A stretch of DNA of 64,000 bases from Nocardioides bizhenqiangii. GTDB lineage: Bacteria; Actinomycetota; Actinomycetes; Propionibacteriales; Nocardioidaceae. The stretch is from contig NZ_CP141059.1 of NCBI RefSeq assembly GCF_034661235.1, positions 4,339,501 to 4,403,500 of the forward strand, given 5' to 3'. Under the pieces are notes generated by a model. The model did not search any database. It had not been told where the DNA came from and was given only the letters and a program-made list of their open reading frames with translations. The translations under genes were made by a program, and so were the position numbers. Position 1 is the first letter of the stretch, and each line of letters starts with the position of its first letter. Shown here one piece after another: positions 17,705-26,603 of the stretch.

Positions 17705-18406
17705 TCACACCAACCCGTCGGGCAGCTCGGCGCCGGTCTCCATCAGCTCGACCAGCCGGCGCGCGCGGAGCACGGCGTCGGCGGCGACCTCGATGTCGTC
17801 GGCGAGGTCGGTGACACCGGACGGCGCGGCGGTGGCGCCGGTGGATCGCTCGTGGAGCTCGGCGAGCAGCGCCTCGCGATCGAGCCCGCGCACCGCGAAC
17901 AGCACCAGCGGGTCGGCATCGACCAGCCACCCGGTTTGGATGAGCACGGCCAGGGCGTGCCGGCAGGGGTCGAGGTAGGCGTTGCAGGTGCAGCTCGCGG
18001 CGAGCTCGCCGCCGTACGGCAGCAGCTCGACCCCGGCCTCTTCGGCGTGCTCGACCAGGTCGAAGGGAAGCTCGCCGGCGAGCAGGGCGGCGATCCGGCC
18101 CGCCTCGGCGGCGACGACCTCGACCAGCGTGCGTCGTTCCTCCGCGGCCAGGACCGGGATCTTGATCTCGGCGGTCCACGCGTCGTCGCCCTCCCGCACC
18201 GCCGCGAGCAGCGAACCCGCCGCCACGCTGATGCCGCCGACCTCGCCCCGCCGGGCGAGGGTGCGGCCGCCGCGCAGGTCGGTGTCGACGTACGCCGCCT
18301 CCTCGACCGCGCGGTGCCAGGCCTTGCCCCACCAGGACCGGATCCCGGTGCGCGGCGCGACCAGCCGGCCATGGGTGACCCGTCCCGGCTGCCCGACCAT
18401 GCTCAT
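17705..18406 (-). CDS. SWIM zinc-finger protein
   Basis: The 233-residue protein starts at ATG 18406, overlapping the SNF2 gene stop (ATGA). The opening GRLVAPRTGIRSWWGKAWHR is typical of these proteins. A SWIM zinc finger is present as CTCNAYLDPCRHALAVL (CxC...CxH pattern, near residues 135-150). In actinobacteria this protein is regularly encoded beside a SNF2-family ATPase, as here, and the pair is thought to act on DNA or nucleoprotein; the exact process is not known. Translational coupling supports a shared complex. Confidence 0.9.
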   Translation of the reverse strand: MSMVGQPGRVTHGRLVAPRTGIRSWWGKAWHRAVEEAAYVDTDLRGGRTLARRGEVGGISVAAGSLLAAVREGDDAWTAEIKIPVLAAEERRTLVEVVAAEAGRIAALLAGELPFDLVEHAEEAGVELLPYGGELAASCTCNAYLDPCRHALAVLIQTGWLVDADPLVLFAVRGLDREALLAELHERSTGATAAPSGVTDLADDIEVAADAVLRARRLVELMETGAELPDGLV

Positions 18407-21270
18407 CCCTCCCGCTCGAGGTCGGTGAGGAACGCCTCGCGGCGCGCTTCCTTGCGCAAGGTCACCAGGTCGCGCAGCTCCTCGTTGCTGAGCTCGGTGA
18501 GGGCGCTTTCGCCGCGGGCGAGCACGGCGTCCGCGAGCGCGCGCTTGCGCTCGAGCAGCGCCGCGACCCGCTCCTCGATCGTGCCCCTGGTGACCATCCG
18601 GTGCACCTGGACCGGCTTCGTTTGGCCGATCCGGTACGCGCGGTCGGTGGCCTGCTCCTCGACGGCGGGGTTCCACCAGCGGTCGACGTGGACCACGTGG
18701 TCGGCGCGGGTGAGGTTGAGGCCGGTGCCGCCGGCCTTGAGGCTGAGCAGGAAGACGGGCACCTCGCCTGCCTGGAAGCGGGCGACCATCGCCTCCCGCT
18801 CGGACACGGGGGTGCCACCGTGCAGGAACTGGTGCGGCAGGCCGGTCTTCGCCAGGTGCTGCTCGATCAACCGGGCCATGGCGACGTACTGCGTGAAGAC
18901 CAGCACGGCTCCGTCCTCCGCGACCACGGTGCCGAGCAGCTCGTCGAGCAGCTCGAGCTTCTCCGAGCGGCCGGTGAGACGGACGGCGCCGGACTGCTTG
19001 AGGAACTGCGCCGGGTGGTTGCAGATCTGCTTGAGCCCGGTCAGCAGCGCCAGCACCAAGCCGCGGCGGCCGAGGTCGCCAGCCTCGTTGGCGTTCTCGA
19101 TCCGCTGCATCATGTCGCGGACGAACGCCTCGTAGAGGACGGCCTGCTCCCGGGTGAGGCCGATCAGGTGGTCGGTCTCGGTCTTCGGCGGGAGCTCGGG
19201 CGCGATGCCGGGGTCGGACTTGCGGCGCCGCAGCAGGAACGGGCCGATCAGGTCGGCGAACTGTCGCGCCTTCGTCGGCTCGGCGCCCGACTCGATCGGT
19301 GCGCCCCACACCCGCCGGAAGGCCTGCCGGCTGCCGAGCAGGCCGGGGATCGCCCAGTCGAGGATCGACCAGAGCTCGGTGAGGTCGTTCTCGACCGGCG
19401 TGCCGGTGAGCGCCACCCGCGCCCGGCTCGGGATCAGGCGCAGGGCGCGCGCCGTCGACGACCGGGAGTTCTTGACGTGCTGCGCCTCGTCGGCGACGAC
19501 CAGGTCCCACGGGACCGCGGCCAGGGTCGCGTGGTCGCGCCGCATGGTGCCGTACGTCGTCAGCACGAACCCGCCGCCGTCGAGACCACCGAGCTCCCTG
19601 GCCGTGCCATGGAACCGGCGGACCGGCAGTCCCGGCGCGAACCGCCGGATCTCGGCCTCCCAGTTGCCGAGCAGGCTGGCGGGGCAGACGACGAGAGTCG
19701 GCTGTCCGTCTGGGTTGCCGGCAGCGCGGCGGGAGGCGCCCGCCGAAAGCTTGCTTTCTCCACCTGGTGCCGGAGACGCGCTCGGCCAGTCCAATCCGGC
19801 CTGCTCGAGCCGGTGGAGGTGGAGCGCGATCAGGGTGATCGTCTTGCCGAGCCCCATGTCGTCGGCGAGGCAGGCGCCGAGCCCCAGGCCGGTGAGGTCG
19901 GCGAGCCAGGTGAGGCCGTGGCGCTGGTAGTCGCGCAGCTCGGCGTGGAGCCCGGCGGGCGCGGCGACGGGCTCCCGGGTCGGAGCGGCGAGCAGCTGCT
20001 CGCGGACCTCGAGCAGGCTGGCCCCGACGATCACCTGCTCCGTCGTGCCCGTCGCGGCGGCGTCCGGCAGCTCGGCGACACCGGACAGCGCAGCGGCCAG
20101 TGCCTGGGCGCCGGTCGCCTTGCGGATCAGCCGCTTGCGGGCGCGCTGGGCGGTCGCCGGGTCGACCACCGTCCAGGCACCGCGCAGCTTGAGCACCGGT
20201 GAGGCCGCCGACGCCAGCTGCTCCATCTCGTCGTCGGTCAGCGTCTCTCCGTGGAGCGCGACCTGCCACGAGAAGGCGAAGAGGCCGTCGACCGCGAACG
20301 GGCTGTCCTGGAGGGGCAGCTCGGGATCACGCAGGTCGGACCGCCGCTCGAGCACGGCGCGGGTGGTCAGGTCGCGGCCGAGCGCCCGTGGCCAGTGCAC
20401 GTCGACCCGGGCGTCGCGGAGGGCGCCGACGTGCTCGAGCAGGCTGCCGATCTCTTCGCCGTCGAGGGTGAGCTGGTCGGGCACCGACAACGCGAGCAGC
20501 CGGTCGAGGACGGGCCACACCTCGGCCGCCGCGCGGAGCGCGATGCTCGCGTGCACGCGCGCCCGCGGGCCGAACCCGTGGGAGTCCTCGTCCGTCCAGA
20601 GCAGCGCGGCGTCGCACACGTGGAGCGGGTCGCGCTCGTCGTGCACCTGGAGCACCAGCCGCACGGACCCGCCCACGAGCTCCTCCTCGTCGGCCTCCAC
20701 CCGCAGCGACACCCGGACCAGCTCGGGGAGTGCGACCGTCTGGGCCGCCCGGGCCCGTTCGGCGGCACGGCGGCGCACCCGCTCCGCGAAGTCGGCATCC
20801 CCGTCGGTCGAGGAGCTCGCTGTACGAACGTCTCGAGACCCCGGCGACTCCCCGGGCACCACCGGTGCCGCCCGCGGCAGCGCGTCGGCCACGGCGTCGA
20901 GGACCTGCGTGACCAGCGTGGCCGCCGCGGCAGGATCGAGGTCGTCGTACGCCCGGGCCTGCGCGAGCTGCGCGACGCTGTCGTGGTCGCGCTCGTCGAG
21001 TCCGTCGATCCGCCAGCTCGGCCGGTCGATGCCGGTGGCCGGCGCCAGCTTGCCGGCAGCGACGAAGCGGCCGGCGAGCAGCGCGGCGCCGCCGAGCAGG
21101 GCGACGCTGGGATGCACGTCGGCCTGCGTCCGGGCGCGGCTGAGCACCGGCAGGGCCGCCCTGATCGGCAGTGCGATGGCGCGGCGTCCGTCGGTGAACT
21201 CGATCGTGCCGTCCCTGGGCGGGTCGGCCGGCCGGAAGGTGGCCGGTCCGGTGACGGGCACGAAGCTCAC
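18403..21270 (-). CDS. SNF2/Rad54-family DEAD/DEAH-type ATPase
   Basis: The 955-residue protein starts at GTG 21270 (MSFVPVTGPATFRP). An N-terminal region of ~430 residues precedes the ATPase core. Motif I is LADDMGLGKTITLIALHL (around residue 475), motif II is a DEAQ box in VADEAQHVKNSRSSTARAL (~592), and the C-terminal helicase lobe has LLSLKAGGTGLNLTRADHVV and EEQATDRAYRIGQTKPVQVH (~850-880). This is the HepA/Snf2 type, a dsDNA translocase acting in chromosome metabolism or transcription recycling. The operon with the SWIM protein is conserved in related genomes. A short stretch at ~20824-20840 holds a GTCTCGAGAC palindrome within coding sequence. Confidence 0.93.
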   Translation of the reverse strand: MSFVPVTGPATFRPADPPRDGTIEFTDGRRAIALPIRAALPVLSRARTQADVHPSVALLGGAALLAGRFVAAGKLAPATGIDRPSWRIDGLDERDHDSVAQLAQARAYDDLDPAAAATLVTQVLDAVADALPRAAPVVPGESPGSRDVRTASSSTDGDADFAERVRRRAAERARAAQTVALPELVRVSLRVEADEEELVGGSVRLVLQVHDERDPLHVCDAALLWTDEDSHGFGPRARVHASIALRAAAEVWPVLDRLLALSVPDQLTLDGEEIGSLLEHVGALRDARVDVHWPRALGRDLTTRAVLERRSDLRDPELPLQDSPFAVDGLFAFSWQVALHGETLTDDEMEQLASAASPVLKLRGAWTVVDPATAQRARKRLIRKATGAQALAAALSGVAELPDAAATGTTEQVIVGASLLEVREQLLAAPTREPVAAPAGLHAELRDYQRHGLTWLADLTGLGLGACLADDMGLGKTITLIALHLHRLEQAGLDWPSASPAPGGESKLSAGASRRAAGNPDGQPTLVVCPASLLGNWEAEIRRFAPGLPVRRFHGTARELGGLDGGGFVLTTYGTMRRDHATLAAVPWDLVVADEAQHVKNSRSSTARALRLIPSRARVALTGTPVENDLTELWSILDWAIPGLLGSRQAFRRVWGAPIESGAEPTKARQFADLIGPFLLRRRKSDPGIAPELPPKTETDHLIGLTREQAVLYEAFVRDMMQRIENANEAGDLGRRGLVLALLTGLKQICNHPAQFLKQSGAVRLTGRSEKLELLDELLGTVVAEDGAVLVFTQYVAMARLIEQHLAKTGLPHQFLHGGTPVSEREAMVARFQAGEVPVFLLSLKAGGTGLNLTRADHVVHVDRWWNPAVEEQATDRAYRIGQTKPVQVHRMVTRGTIEERVAALLERKRALADAVLARGESALTELSNEELRDLVTLRKEARREAFLTDLEREG

Positions 21271-21348
21271 GCAGGCCTCCCAGCAGCGTCGGATCCTCGA
21301 GGACCTGACGCTAACGGGTGGGGCCGACGATGAGTTCCCCCTCGTCGT

Positions 21349-22587
21349 CTAGTGCTGCCTCTTCCTGCCGAGCAGCTGCTTGAGCCCGACCAGCGCCAGC
21401 AGCACGGCGCCGACGCCGGCGAGGCCGACACCCCACCAGGTCGGGTGCTCGACCGCGAGCACGAAGGTCGCCATCGGCACCAGCGTGGCGGGCATGGCGA
21501 TCGCCAGCACGGTGAAGCCGGGGTTGCCGTCGAGCGCCGCGGCGAGCGCCCACAACAGGGTGAGGACGGCCGCCATCGCGAGGATGATGTAGACGTCGTT
21601 GTCGTAGTCCGAGTTGGAGCTGATGCCGCTGTCCGAGTCGAAGCCGCCCATCCCGAACTCACCGAAGAACTCGCCGATCGCCCGCACCACCACCAGTGCG
21701 ATGAGGACGATGTTGAACCCGACCAGCCCGATCACGCCGGCGACGACACCGCTGATCGCCCGGGTGCGCAGCAGCCAGCCGACGGCAGTGACGGCGAGCA
21801 CGAACACCGCGATCGTCGCCGCGGCGATGATCGCCTGGTCGTCGTCGTCACCGATGTCGGAGATCACGTCGTCGGCGAGCTGGATGTAGGCGATCCCGAG
21901 GCCGAGGATCGCTGTCACGACGAACGCGCCGCGGCGGACTGCGACGAACCCGACGACCGAGAGCAGGACGACGACGCCGCCCACCAGGTAGGCGAGCCAG
22001 TCCTCGCTCCCGTCCATCTCCTCGAGACCGACGACGAGCATCGCACCGACGCCCAGGACGCCGATGGCGCCGGGCCAGGTCACCAGCTCCTCGCGTCCCC
22101 TGCCGTTGGCGCTGAGGGCGCGGGTCCCGGACCCGGTGGCGCGGGTGTCGGTGGCATGGCCGCGGCCGAGCACCGTCGCCGCGAGCGCGACCAGCACCAG
22201 GACGGCGGTGGCGCCGAGGCCGACGGAGTAGTTGGACCAGTCGAGGTCGCCGTCGGCGCGGCTCCGGGTCGCGGAGAGCGCGATGGCGGCCGCGAGCAGG
22301 CCGACGCCGATCGCGATCGGGAGCAGACCCATGCCAGGGCGGCTCGGCTTCTCCGGGGCGACGGCCGGCGGAGGTGGCGGCGGATCCATCACCGACGTCG
22401 TCGTACCGCCCGGCGGCGGAGGTGCGCCGACCACGGCCGTCTGGGCGGACTGGGGTGGCGGCGTGGGAGCGGATCCGGTGGCCTGGGGGCGGGCGCCGGA
22501 TGCGTCCGCCGGGGTGGCAGCGGGTGGCGGATCGTTGGGCGTGCCGCGCGGCGGGGTCGAGCCGGCGGAGGAAGCGTCCTCGGTCAT
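21349..22587 (-). CDS. Polytopic membrane protein with Pro-rich N-terminal tail
   Basis: The 412-residue protein starts at ATG 22587. Residues 1-80 are Pro, Ala and Thr rich (for example TGSAPTPPPQSAQTAVVGAP, then a run of Pro). About ten hydrophobic segments follow, including GMGLLPIAIGVGLLAAAIAL, VGLGATAVLVLVALAATVLG, YLVGGVVVLLSVVGFVAV and TLVPMATFVLAVEHPTWWGV. An acidic loop DVISDIGDDDD and a Ser/Asp loop DSDSGISSNSDYDND lie between them. It resembles no family I can name. A different frame beyond the stop continues open for about 13 codons (see findings). Confidence 0.78.
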   Translation of the reverse strand: MTEDASSAGSTPPRGTPNDPPPAATPADASGARPQATGSAPTPPPQSAQTAVVGAPPPPGGTTTSVMDPPPPPPAVAPEKPSRPGMGLLPIAIGVGLLAAAIALSATRSRADGDLDWSNYSVGLGATAVLVLVALAATVLGRGHATDTRATGSGTRALSANGRGREELVTWPGAIGVLGVGAMLVVGLEEMDGSEDWLAYLVGGVVVLLSVVGFVAVRRGAFVVTAILGLGIAYIQLADDVISDIGDDDDQAIIAAATIAVFVLAVTAVGWLLRTRAISGVVAGVIGLVGFNIVLIALVVVRAIGEFFGEFGMGGFDSDSGISSNSDYDNDVYIILAMAAVLTLLWALAAALDGNPGFTVLAIAMPATLVPMATFVLAVEHPTWWGVGLAGVGAVLLALVGLKQLLGRKRQH

Positions 22588-22635
22588 GTGTCGACGGTAA
22601 GGCCCGGAAGGGCGCATCCTGGGGAGGTGACGCTC

Positions 22636-23031
22636 ATGACCGCGACACGCGATCCGGTCACCCGGCCCCCGCTGTGGGCCTATCCGTGGTGGCTGGTGGT
22701 GGGTGCGCTCGTCTCCTTCGGGTTCTTGGCAGGGTTCACGATCGGGATCCCCTTCCTCCTGCTCGGCCTGGCCCTCGCCGGAGCGGGGGTGGCGCTCCCG
22801 GTCACCCGGAACCGCGGGGTCTCGGCGCTCCCGGCCGGGATCGGGCTGCCCCTCCTCTACATCGCCTGGCTGAACCGGGACGGCCCCGGGACGATCTGCA
22901 CGTCGTCCGCCCACAGCACCTCGTGCGAGGAGCAGTGGAACCCGTGGCCGTGGGTGGCCGCGGCGGTCGTCCTGGTGCTGGTGTCCGTCGCGACGGCCCT
23001 GCTGGTCCGTCTCGCCACGCGGCGGCGGTGA
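22636..23031 (+). CDS. Small membrane protein with three or four TM segments
   Basis: The 131-residue protein is taken from ATG 22636, nine bases after GGGGAG; a GTG at 22627 is less well placed. Hydrophobic segments are WWLVVGALVSFGFLAGF, IGIPFLLLGLALAGAGVALP, a shorter one at VSALPAGIGLPLLYIAWL, and VAAAVVLVLVSVATALLVRL. Two Cys in TICTSSAHSTSCEE lie in an extracytoplasmic loop and may be paired. Function unknown; the gene is divergent from the Pro-rich membrane protein and convergent with recQ. Confidence 0.75.
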   Translation: MTATRDPVTRPPLWAYPWWLVVGALVSFGFLAGFTIGIPFLLLGLALAGAGVALPVTRNRGVSALPAGIGLPLLYIAWLNRDGPGTICTSSAHSTSCEEQWNPWPWVAAAVVLVLVSVATALLVRLATRRR

Positions 23032-23043
23032 CGCAGCGGCTGG

Positions 23044-25191
23044 TCAGGCCGAGACCGCGAGGGTGAGCGGCAGGACGGCGTCGGCACCGGCGCTGACCAG
23101 CGCGTCGGACGCCAGCGTGAGCGACCACCCCGTGGCCACTAGGTCGTCGACGAGCAGCACCCGGCGACCACGGACGGCGTCGGGATCGTCGAGGTCGAGC
23201 CCGTGGCGGCGGGTCACGGCCGCAACCCGTTGCGCGGAGTTGGTGGCTCCCTGACCCGGCTGGACCGATGGATCGGTGATCGCCCATCGTCCGACCACCG
23301 GCCGCTCGAGAAAGCGCGACAGCCCCGACGCCAGGTCGGCCACCAGTCCCGGCCGGGTCGCCGACTCGGTCACCACGATCACGTCGGGCGCCGGCCGCCA
23401 GTCGGCGAGCATCGCCACGACAGCCCGCGCCAGCGGCGCAGGGACGGTCGTCGGGACGTCGGCCTCGCCGGCCCGGAACAGGTCCCGCAAGGCGGTGCCG
23501 TGGCCGAGGTCGGTGAGCCGGGCGATCGCCCGGCCCTCCTCAGCGGGCTGCTTGATCCGGCCGGACCGGTCGACGCCGAGGGCGGAGAGCCCGGTCGGCC
23601 AGAGCTTGCGCGGCTCGATGGGTACGCCGGGACGGGCCAGCCGGTCGGCAGCTTCGGCGACCGCCGTCGACGACACCTCCGTCGGCAGGTCGAGCCCGCC
23701 GCAGTTGTCGCACCGGCCGCACGTCCAGCCTTCGGGCGCCGCCGGGTCGTCGAGCTGGTGCCGGAGGAACCACATTCGGCAGCGATCGGTCGCCAGGTAG
23801 TCGAGCATCGCCTGCTGCTCGCGCTCGCGCGCCTCGGCGACGCGCCGGTAGCGGTCGGAGTCGTAGTCCCAGGGTCGTCCGGTTGCCTCCCACCCGCCCC
23901 TGACGCGTCGTACGGCCCCGTCGACGTCGAGGACCTTGAGCATTGTCTCGAGCCGGTTGCGGCTGAGGTCGACCCGCGCCTCGAGCGCCGGGGTGCTCAT
24001 CGCGCCGCCGGCCTCGGCCAGCGTCGCCAGCGTCGTGCGCACCAGCTCCTCGCGTGGGAACGCCAGGGAGGCGAAGTAGGCCCAGATGTCGCGGTCCTCG
24101 ATCGCCGGCAGGAGCACGACGGACGCCGCGTGCGTCGTGCCGCGGCCCGCACGGCCGACCTGTTGGTAGTAGGCCACCGGCGAGCTCGGTGCACCGAGGT
24201 TGACGACGAAACCGAGCGAGGCGTCGAAGCCCATGCCGAGCGCGCTGGTGGCGACCAACGCCTTGACCTCGCCGTCGAGGAGGGCCTGCTCGAGCGCGAG
24301 ACGCTCGGTCTGCTCGGTCTTGCCGGAGTAGGCGGCCACCCGGTGGCCGCGCGACCGCAGGTAGTCGGCGACCTGCTGCGTCGCGGCGACGGTCAGGGTG
24401 TAGACGATGCCGCTGCCGGGCTGCTCGTGGAGGTGGTCGGCGAGCCAGGCCAGCCGCTGCTCGGCCGTCGTCAACCGGACGACGCCGAGCCGCAGCGTCT
24501 CGCGGTCGAGGCTGCCGCGCAGCACGAGCGGCCCTTCGTCGGTCGAGCCTGTCGAGACCAGCTGCTCGGCGACGTCGTCGGTGACGCGCTGGTTGGCGGT
24601 GGCCGTGGTCGCCAGGACCGGGATGCCGTCGGGCAGCTCGGCCAGGAGGGTGCGGATCCGGCGGTAGTCGGGCCGGAAGTCGTGACCCCAGTCCGAGATG
24701 CAGTGCGCCTCGTCGACGACCAGCAGGCCGCAGGTCGCGGCCAGCCGCGGCAGCACCTCGTCGCGGAAGCCCGGGTTGTTGAGGCGTTCGGGGCTGACCA
24801 GCAGCACGTCGACCTCGCCACGTTGGATCGCGGCGTTGGTCTCCTCCCACTGCTCCATGTTGGTGGAGTTGATGGTGACCGCACGGATGCCGGCCCGCTC
24901 GGCCGCGGCGATCTGGTTGCGCATCAGCGCGAGCAGCGGCGAGATGATCACCGTCGGCCCGCTGCCCTCCTCGCGCAGCAGCAGGGTGGCCACGAAGTAC
25001 ACCGCGGACTTGCCCCAGCCGGTGCGCTGGACGACCAGCGCCCGCCGCCTGGCGACCACCAGCGCCTCGATCGCCGCCCACTGGTCGTCGTAGAGCTCCG
25101 CCTCGCCTTGCCCGTCCCGGGGGCCGACCAGCGCCCGCAGGTGCTGCTCGGCCCGGGCGCGGGTGCTGTCGAGCTCGGTGGCTGCGGTCAT
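23044..25191 (-). CDS. RecQ-family DNA helicase fused to a phosphoribosyltransferase-like domain
   Basis: The 715-residue protein starts at ATG 25191. The helicase has a Walker A motif QRTGWGKS (residues 55-62), motif II VVDEAHCISDWGHDFRPDYR, and motif VI YYQQVGRAGRG. A RecQ-type zinc region follows (CRMWFLRHQL and TCGRCDNCGG), replacing a full RQC/HRDC tail. The last ~150 residues include VVTESATRPGLVADLASGLS and RRVLLVDDLVATGWSLTLAS, which resembles the PRPP-binding loop (VDDxxxTG) of phosphoribosyltransferases. Known RecQ proteins unwind DNA in repair; the extra domain may sense or use a nucleotide. The short run STGSTDEG in the helicase derives from a CGAGCCTGTCGAGACC repeat at about 24545-24560. 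Confidence 0.92.
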   Translation of the reverse strand: MTAATELDSTRARAEQHLRALVGPRDGQGEAELYDDQWAAIEALVVARRRALVVQRTGWGKSAVYFVATLLLREEGSGPTVIISPLLALMRNQIAAAERAGIRAVTINSTNMEQWEETNAAIQRGEVDVLLVSPERLNNPGFRDEVLPRLAATCGLLVVDEAHCISDWGHDFRPDYRRIRTLLAELPDGIPVLATTATANQRVTDDVAEQLVSTGSTDEGPLVLRGSLDRETLRLGVVRLTTAEQRLAWLADHLHEQPGSGIVYTLTVAATQQVADYLRSRGHRVAAYSGKTEQTERLALEQALLDGEVKALVATSALGMGFDASLGFVVNLGAPSSPVAYYQQVGRAGRGTTHAASVVLLPAIEDRDIWAYFASLAFPREELVRTTLATLAEAGGAMSTPALEARVDLSRNRLETMLKVLDVDGAVRRVRGGWEATGRPWDYDSDRYRRVAEAREREQQAMLDYLATDRCRMWFLRHQLDDPAAPEGWTCGRCDNCGGLDLPTEVSSTAVAEAADRLARPGVPIEPRKLWPTGLSALGVDRSGRIKQPAEEGRAIARLTDLGHGTALRDLFRAGEADVPTTVPAPLARAVVAMLADWRPAPDVIVVTESATRPGLVADLASGLSRFLERPVVGRWAITDPSVQPGQGATNSAQRVAAVTRRHGLDLDDPDAVRGRRVLLVDDLVATGWSLTLASDALVSAGADAVLPLTLAVSA

Positions 25192-25238
25192 GCGTCGTGT
25201 CTACCAGCGCCCCCCGACGCGTGGGGTCGGGGAGGTGG

Positions 25239-25247
25239 TTGTCCACA
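25239..25247. promoter_or_regulatory. Perfect DnaA-box sequence upstream of the recQ-type gene
   Basis: TTGTCCACA matches the actinobacterial DnaA-box consensus and lies 48 bases upstream of the helicase start codon. Only one box was noticed, so it is not an origin. It might link helicase expression to DnaA, or be a chance match. Confidence 0.4.
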
Positions 25248-25342
25248 GGCGCACCGGTCAGGATCACGCACGAAGGGGAGCCAAGAGCGAGGTCGCTCAA
25301 CAGTTGACGTCGAGTACCGACTCTCCGACGCCGTGTATCCGA

Positions 25343-25678
25343 TCAGTCGAGAACAGCGCCTGCTCTGAGAGTCGCTCTGGCCGCAATGCTTGCGAACACG
25401 ACCAAGACTCCAAGCATCACGGACACGACGATGATGCCGATTCCGAGGCCGGCTTGCGGGTACGCGTAGCAGTCGAAGTCAGTGGTCCCTTCGGGGAAGT
25501 ACGTCCCGTCAGGGCAGGTGGCTAGCTCCTTGTTCAGCGCCATGACCAATCCGTCGACGATGCCGACCACGGCGCACACGAGACCGAGCCAGGTGCCCCA
25601 CCAAATCAGGTCTTCACGGCGTCCGAGGCGCGCCGCCCGCTCATTCCCGGTCGCCGACTCGCCAGCCTGTCGCACCAT
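25343..25678 (-). CDS. Small membrane protein with two TM segments
   Basis: The 111-residue protein is taken from ATG 25678 (MVRQAGESATGNERAARLGR). It has two hydrophobic segments, LIWWGTWLGLVCAVVGIVDG and GLGIGIIVVSVMLGVLVVFA, joined by an outer loop with two Cys (ATCPDGTYF and DFDCYAYP). Upstream continuation of the frame overlaps the GNAT gene and is not used. No family recognised. It lies at the start of a patch of small unrelated genes with slightly less extreme base composition than the flanks. Confidence 0.72.
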   Translation of the reverse strand: MVRQAGESATGNERAARLGRREDLIWWGTWLGLVCAVVGIVDGLVMALNKELATCPDGTYFPEGTTDFDCYAYPQAGLGIGIIVVSVMLGVLVVFASIAARATLRAGAVLD

Positions 25679-25822
25679 GAATCGAACGCTATCCGACGCG
25701 ACCGTGCACGGCATGGAATCGGCCCGCCCGCATCCGGCGCTCGTCTTTTCGAGCGCCCGGGATGGTCGCCTGGATTGGGAAAGTCGCTGTTCGCGAGCAC
25801 TCGCCTTCGGAAACAATCCAGC

Positions 25823-26518
25823 ATGCTGACCCTGGAGGAAGTCTTTCCACCGTTCGCGCTGCGGATCGCCGGCGCACCCTTGGAGCTGAGGGTCCTGCGC
25901 GACGACGATCTGCCCAAACTCGTCGAACTCGTCCGCGCTGGCATCCAGGTCCCCGACCTGCCGATGCCCTTCCTCCAGGCCTGGCACGAGGAGCCCTTTG
26001 CGCCCGGCTCGCCTGACGGGTTCCCGACGACCTCTCTGAGGTGGTGGTGGACGCAGAGGGCGACCTTCGCTCCCGACGAGTGGCGCCTCGCGCTGGTGGT
26101 CCGTCACGAGGGAGAGCTGGTTGGTATGCAGGATCTGCACGCGAAGGACTTCGCGCAGACGCGCAATGTCATGACTGGCTCCTGGCTGGGGAGAGCCCAC
26201 CACGGGATGGGGATCGGCACGCTGATGCGACAGCTCGTTGTCGCTTTCTCGTTCGACGAGCTCGGTGCCGACCAGTGCGAGTCGGGCTACATCGTGGGCA
26301 ATCACGCTTCGGCATCGGTCAGTCGCAAGGTCGGATACCTCGACAATGGCCGACGACGGATCGTGCAGCGGACGCGGCACGGCACGGTAGGGGTGGACGA
26401 GCAGCGGGTGGTGGTGACGCCTACTACCTTCGTTCGCGCAGAGGATCAGGTCTCAGTCGAAGGAGCGAACGCCGTGCGCCGATTCTTGGGCATTGACCAC
26501 AAATCCACTGGCGCGTAG
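25823..26518 (+). CDS. GNAT-family N-acetyltransferase (RimJ/RimL-like)
   Basis: The 231-residue protein is taken from ATG 25823 (MLTLEEVFPPFALRI). The order of elements is that of a RimJ/RimL-type acetyltransferase: LELRVLRDDDLPKLVELV at the N-terminus, LVVRHEGELVGMQDLH in the middle, then the acetyl-CoA loop SWLGRAHHGMGIGTLMRQLV. SGYIVGNHASASVSRKVGYL follows. It should move an acetyl group from acetyl-CoA to an amine, protein N-terminus or antibiotic; the acceptor is unknown. It is the only plus-strand gene in the 25.3-29.6 kb accessory patch. Confidence 0.88.
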   Translation: MLTLEEVFPPFALRIAGAPLELRVLRDDDLPKLVELVRAGIQVPDLPMPFLQAWHEEPFAPGSPDGFPTTSLRWWWTQRATFAPDEWRLALVVRHEGELVGMQDLHAKDFAQTRNVMTGSWLGRAHHGMGIGTLMRQLVVAFSFDELGADQCESGYIVGNHASASVSRKVGYLDNGRRRIVQRTRHGTVGVDEQRVVVTPTTFVRAEDQVSVEGANAVRRFLGIDHKSTGA

Positions 26519-26577
26519 CCGCGCTGCCCCTGCCCCGCTGGAGAGGGGCATGCAGTGTCCGCACATCTGCAGAGGCG

Positions 26578-26603
26578 CGCCCGGCGAGCGGCATTAGCGG
26601 GCG
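26578..26603. repeat. Conserved hairpin element, copy 1
   Basis: CGCCCG (26578-26583) pairs with CGGGCG (26598-26603) around the 14-base loop GCGAGCGGCATTAG. The loop core CGGCATTA is identical in copies 2 and 3. The element overlaps the last codons and stop (TTA at 26594-26596) of the HEAT-like gene on the minus strand. It has no T-tract, so it is not a standard terminator. Confidence 0.75.

Noticed and set aside
18601..20202. Long plus-strand open frame opposite the SNF2 ATPase
   Set aside because: Composition is that of an antisense shadow and it is fully covered by a strongly supported helicase on the minus strand.
25199..25342. Replication origin
   Set aside because: Only one DnaA box was noticed and there is no dnaA, dnaN or AT-rich region.
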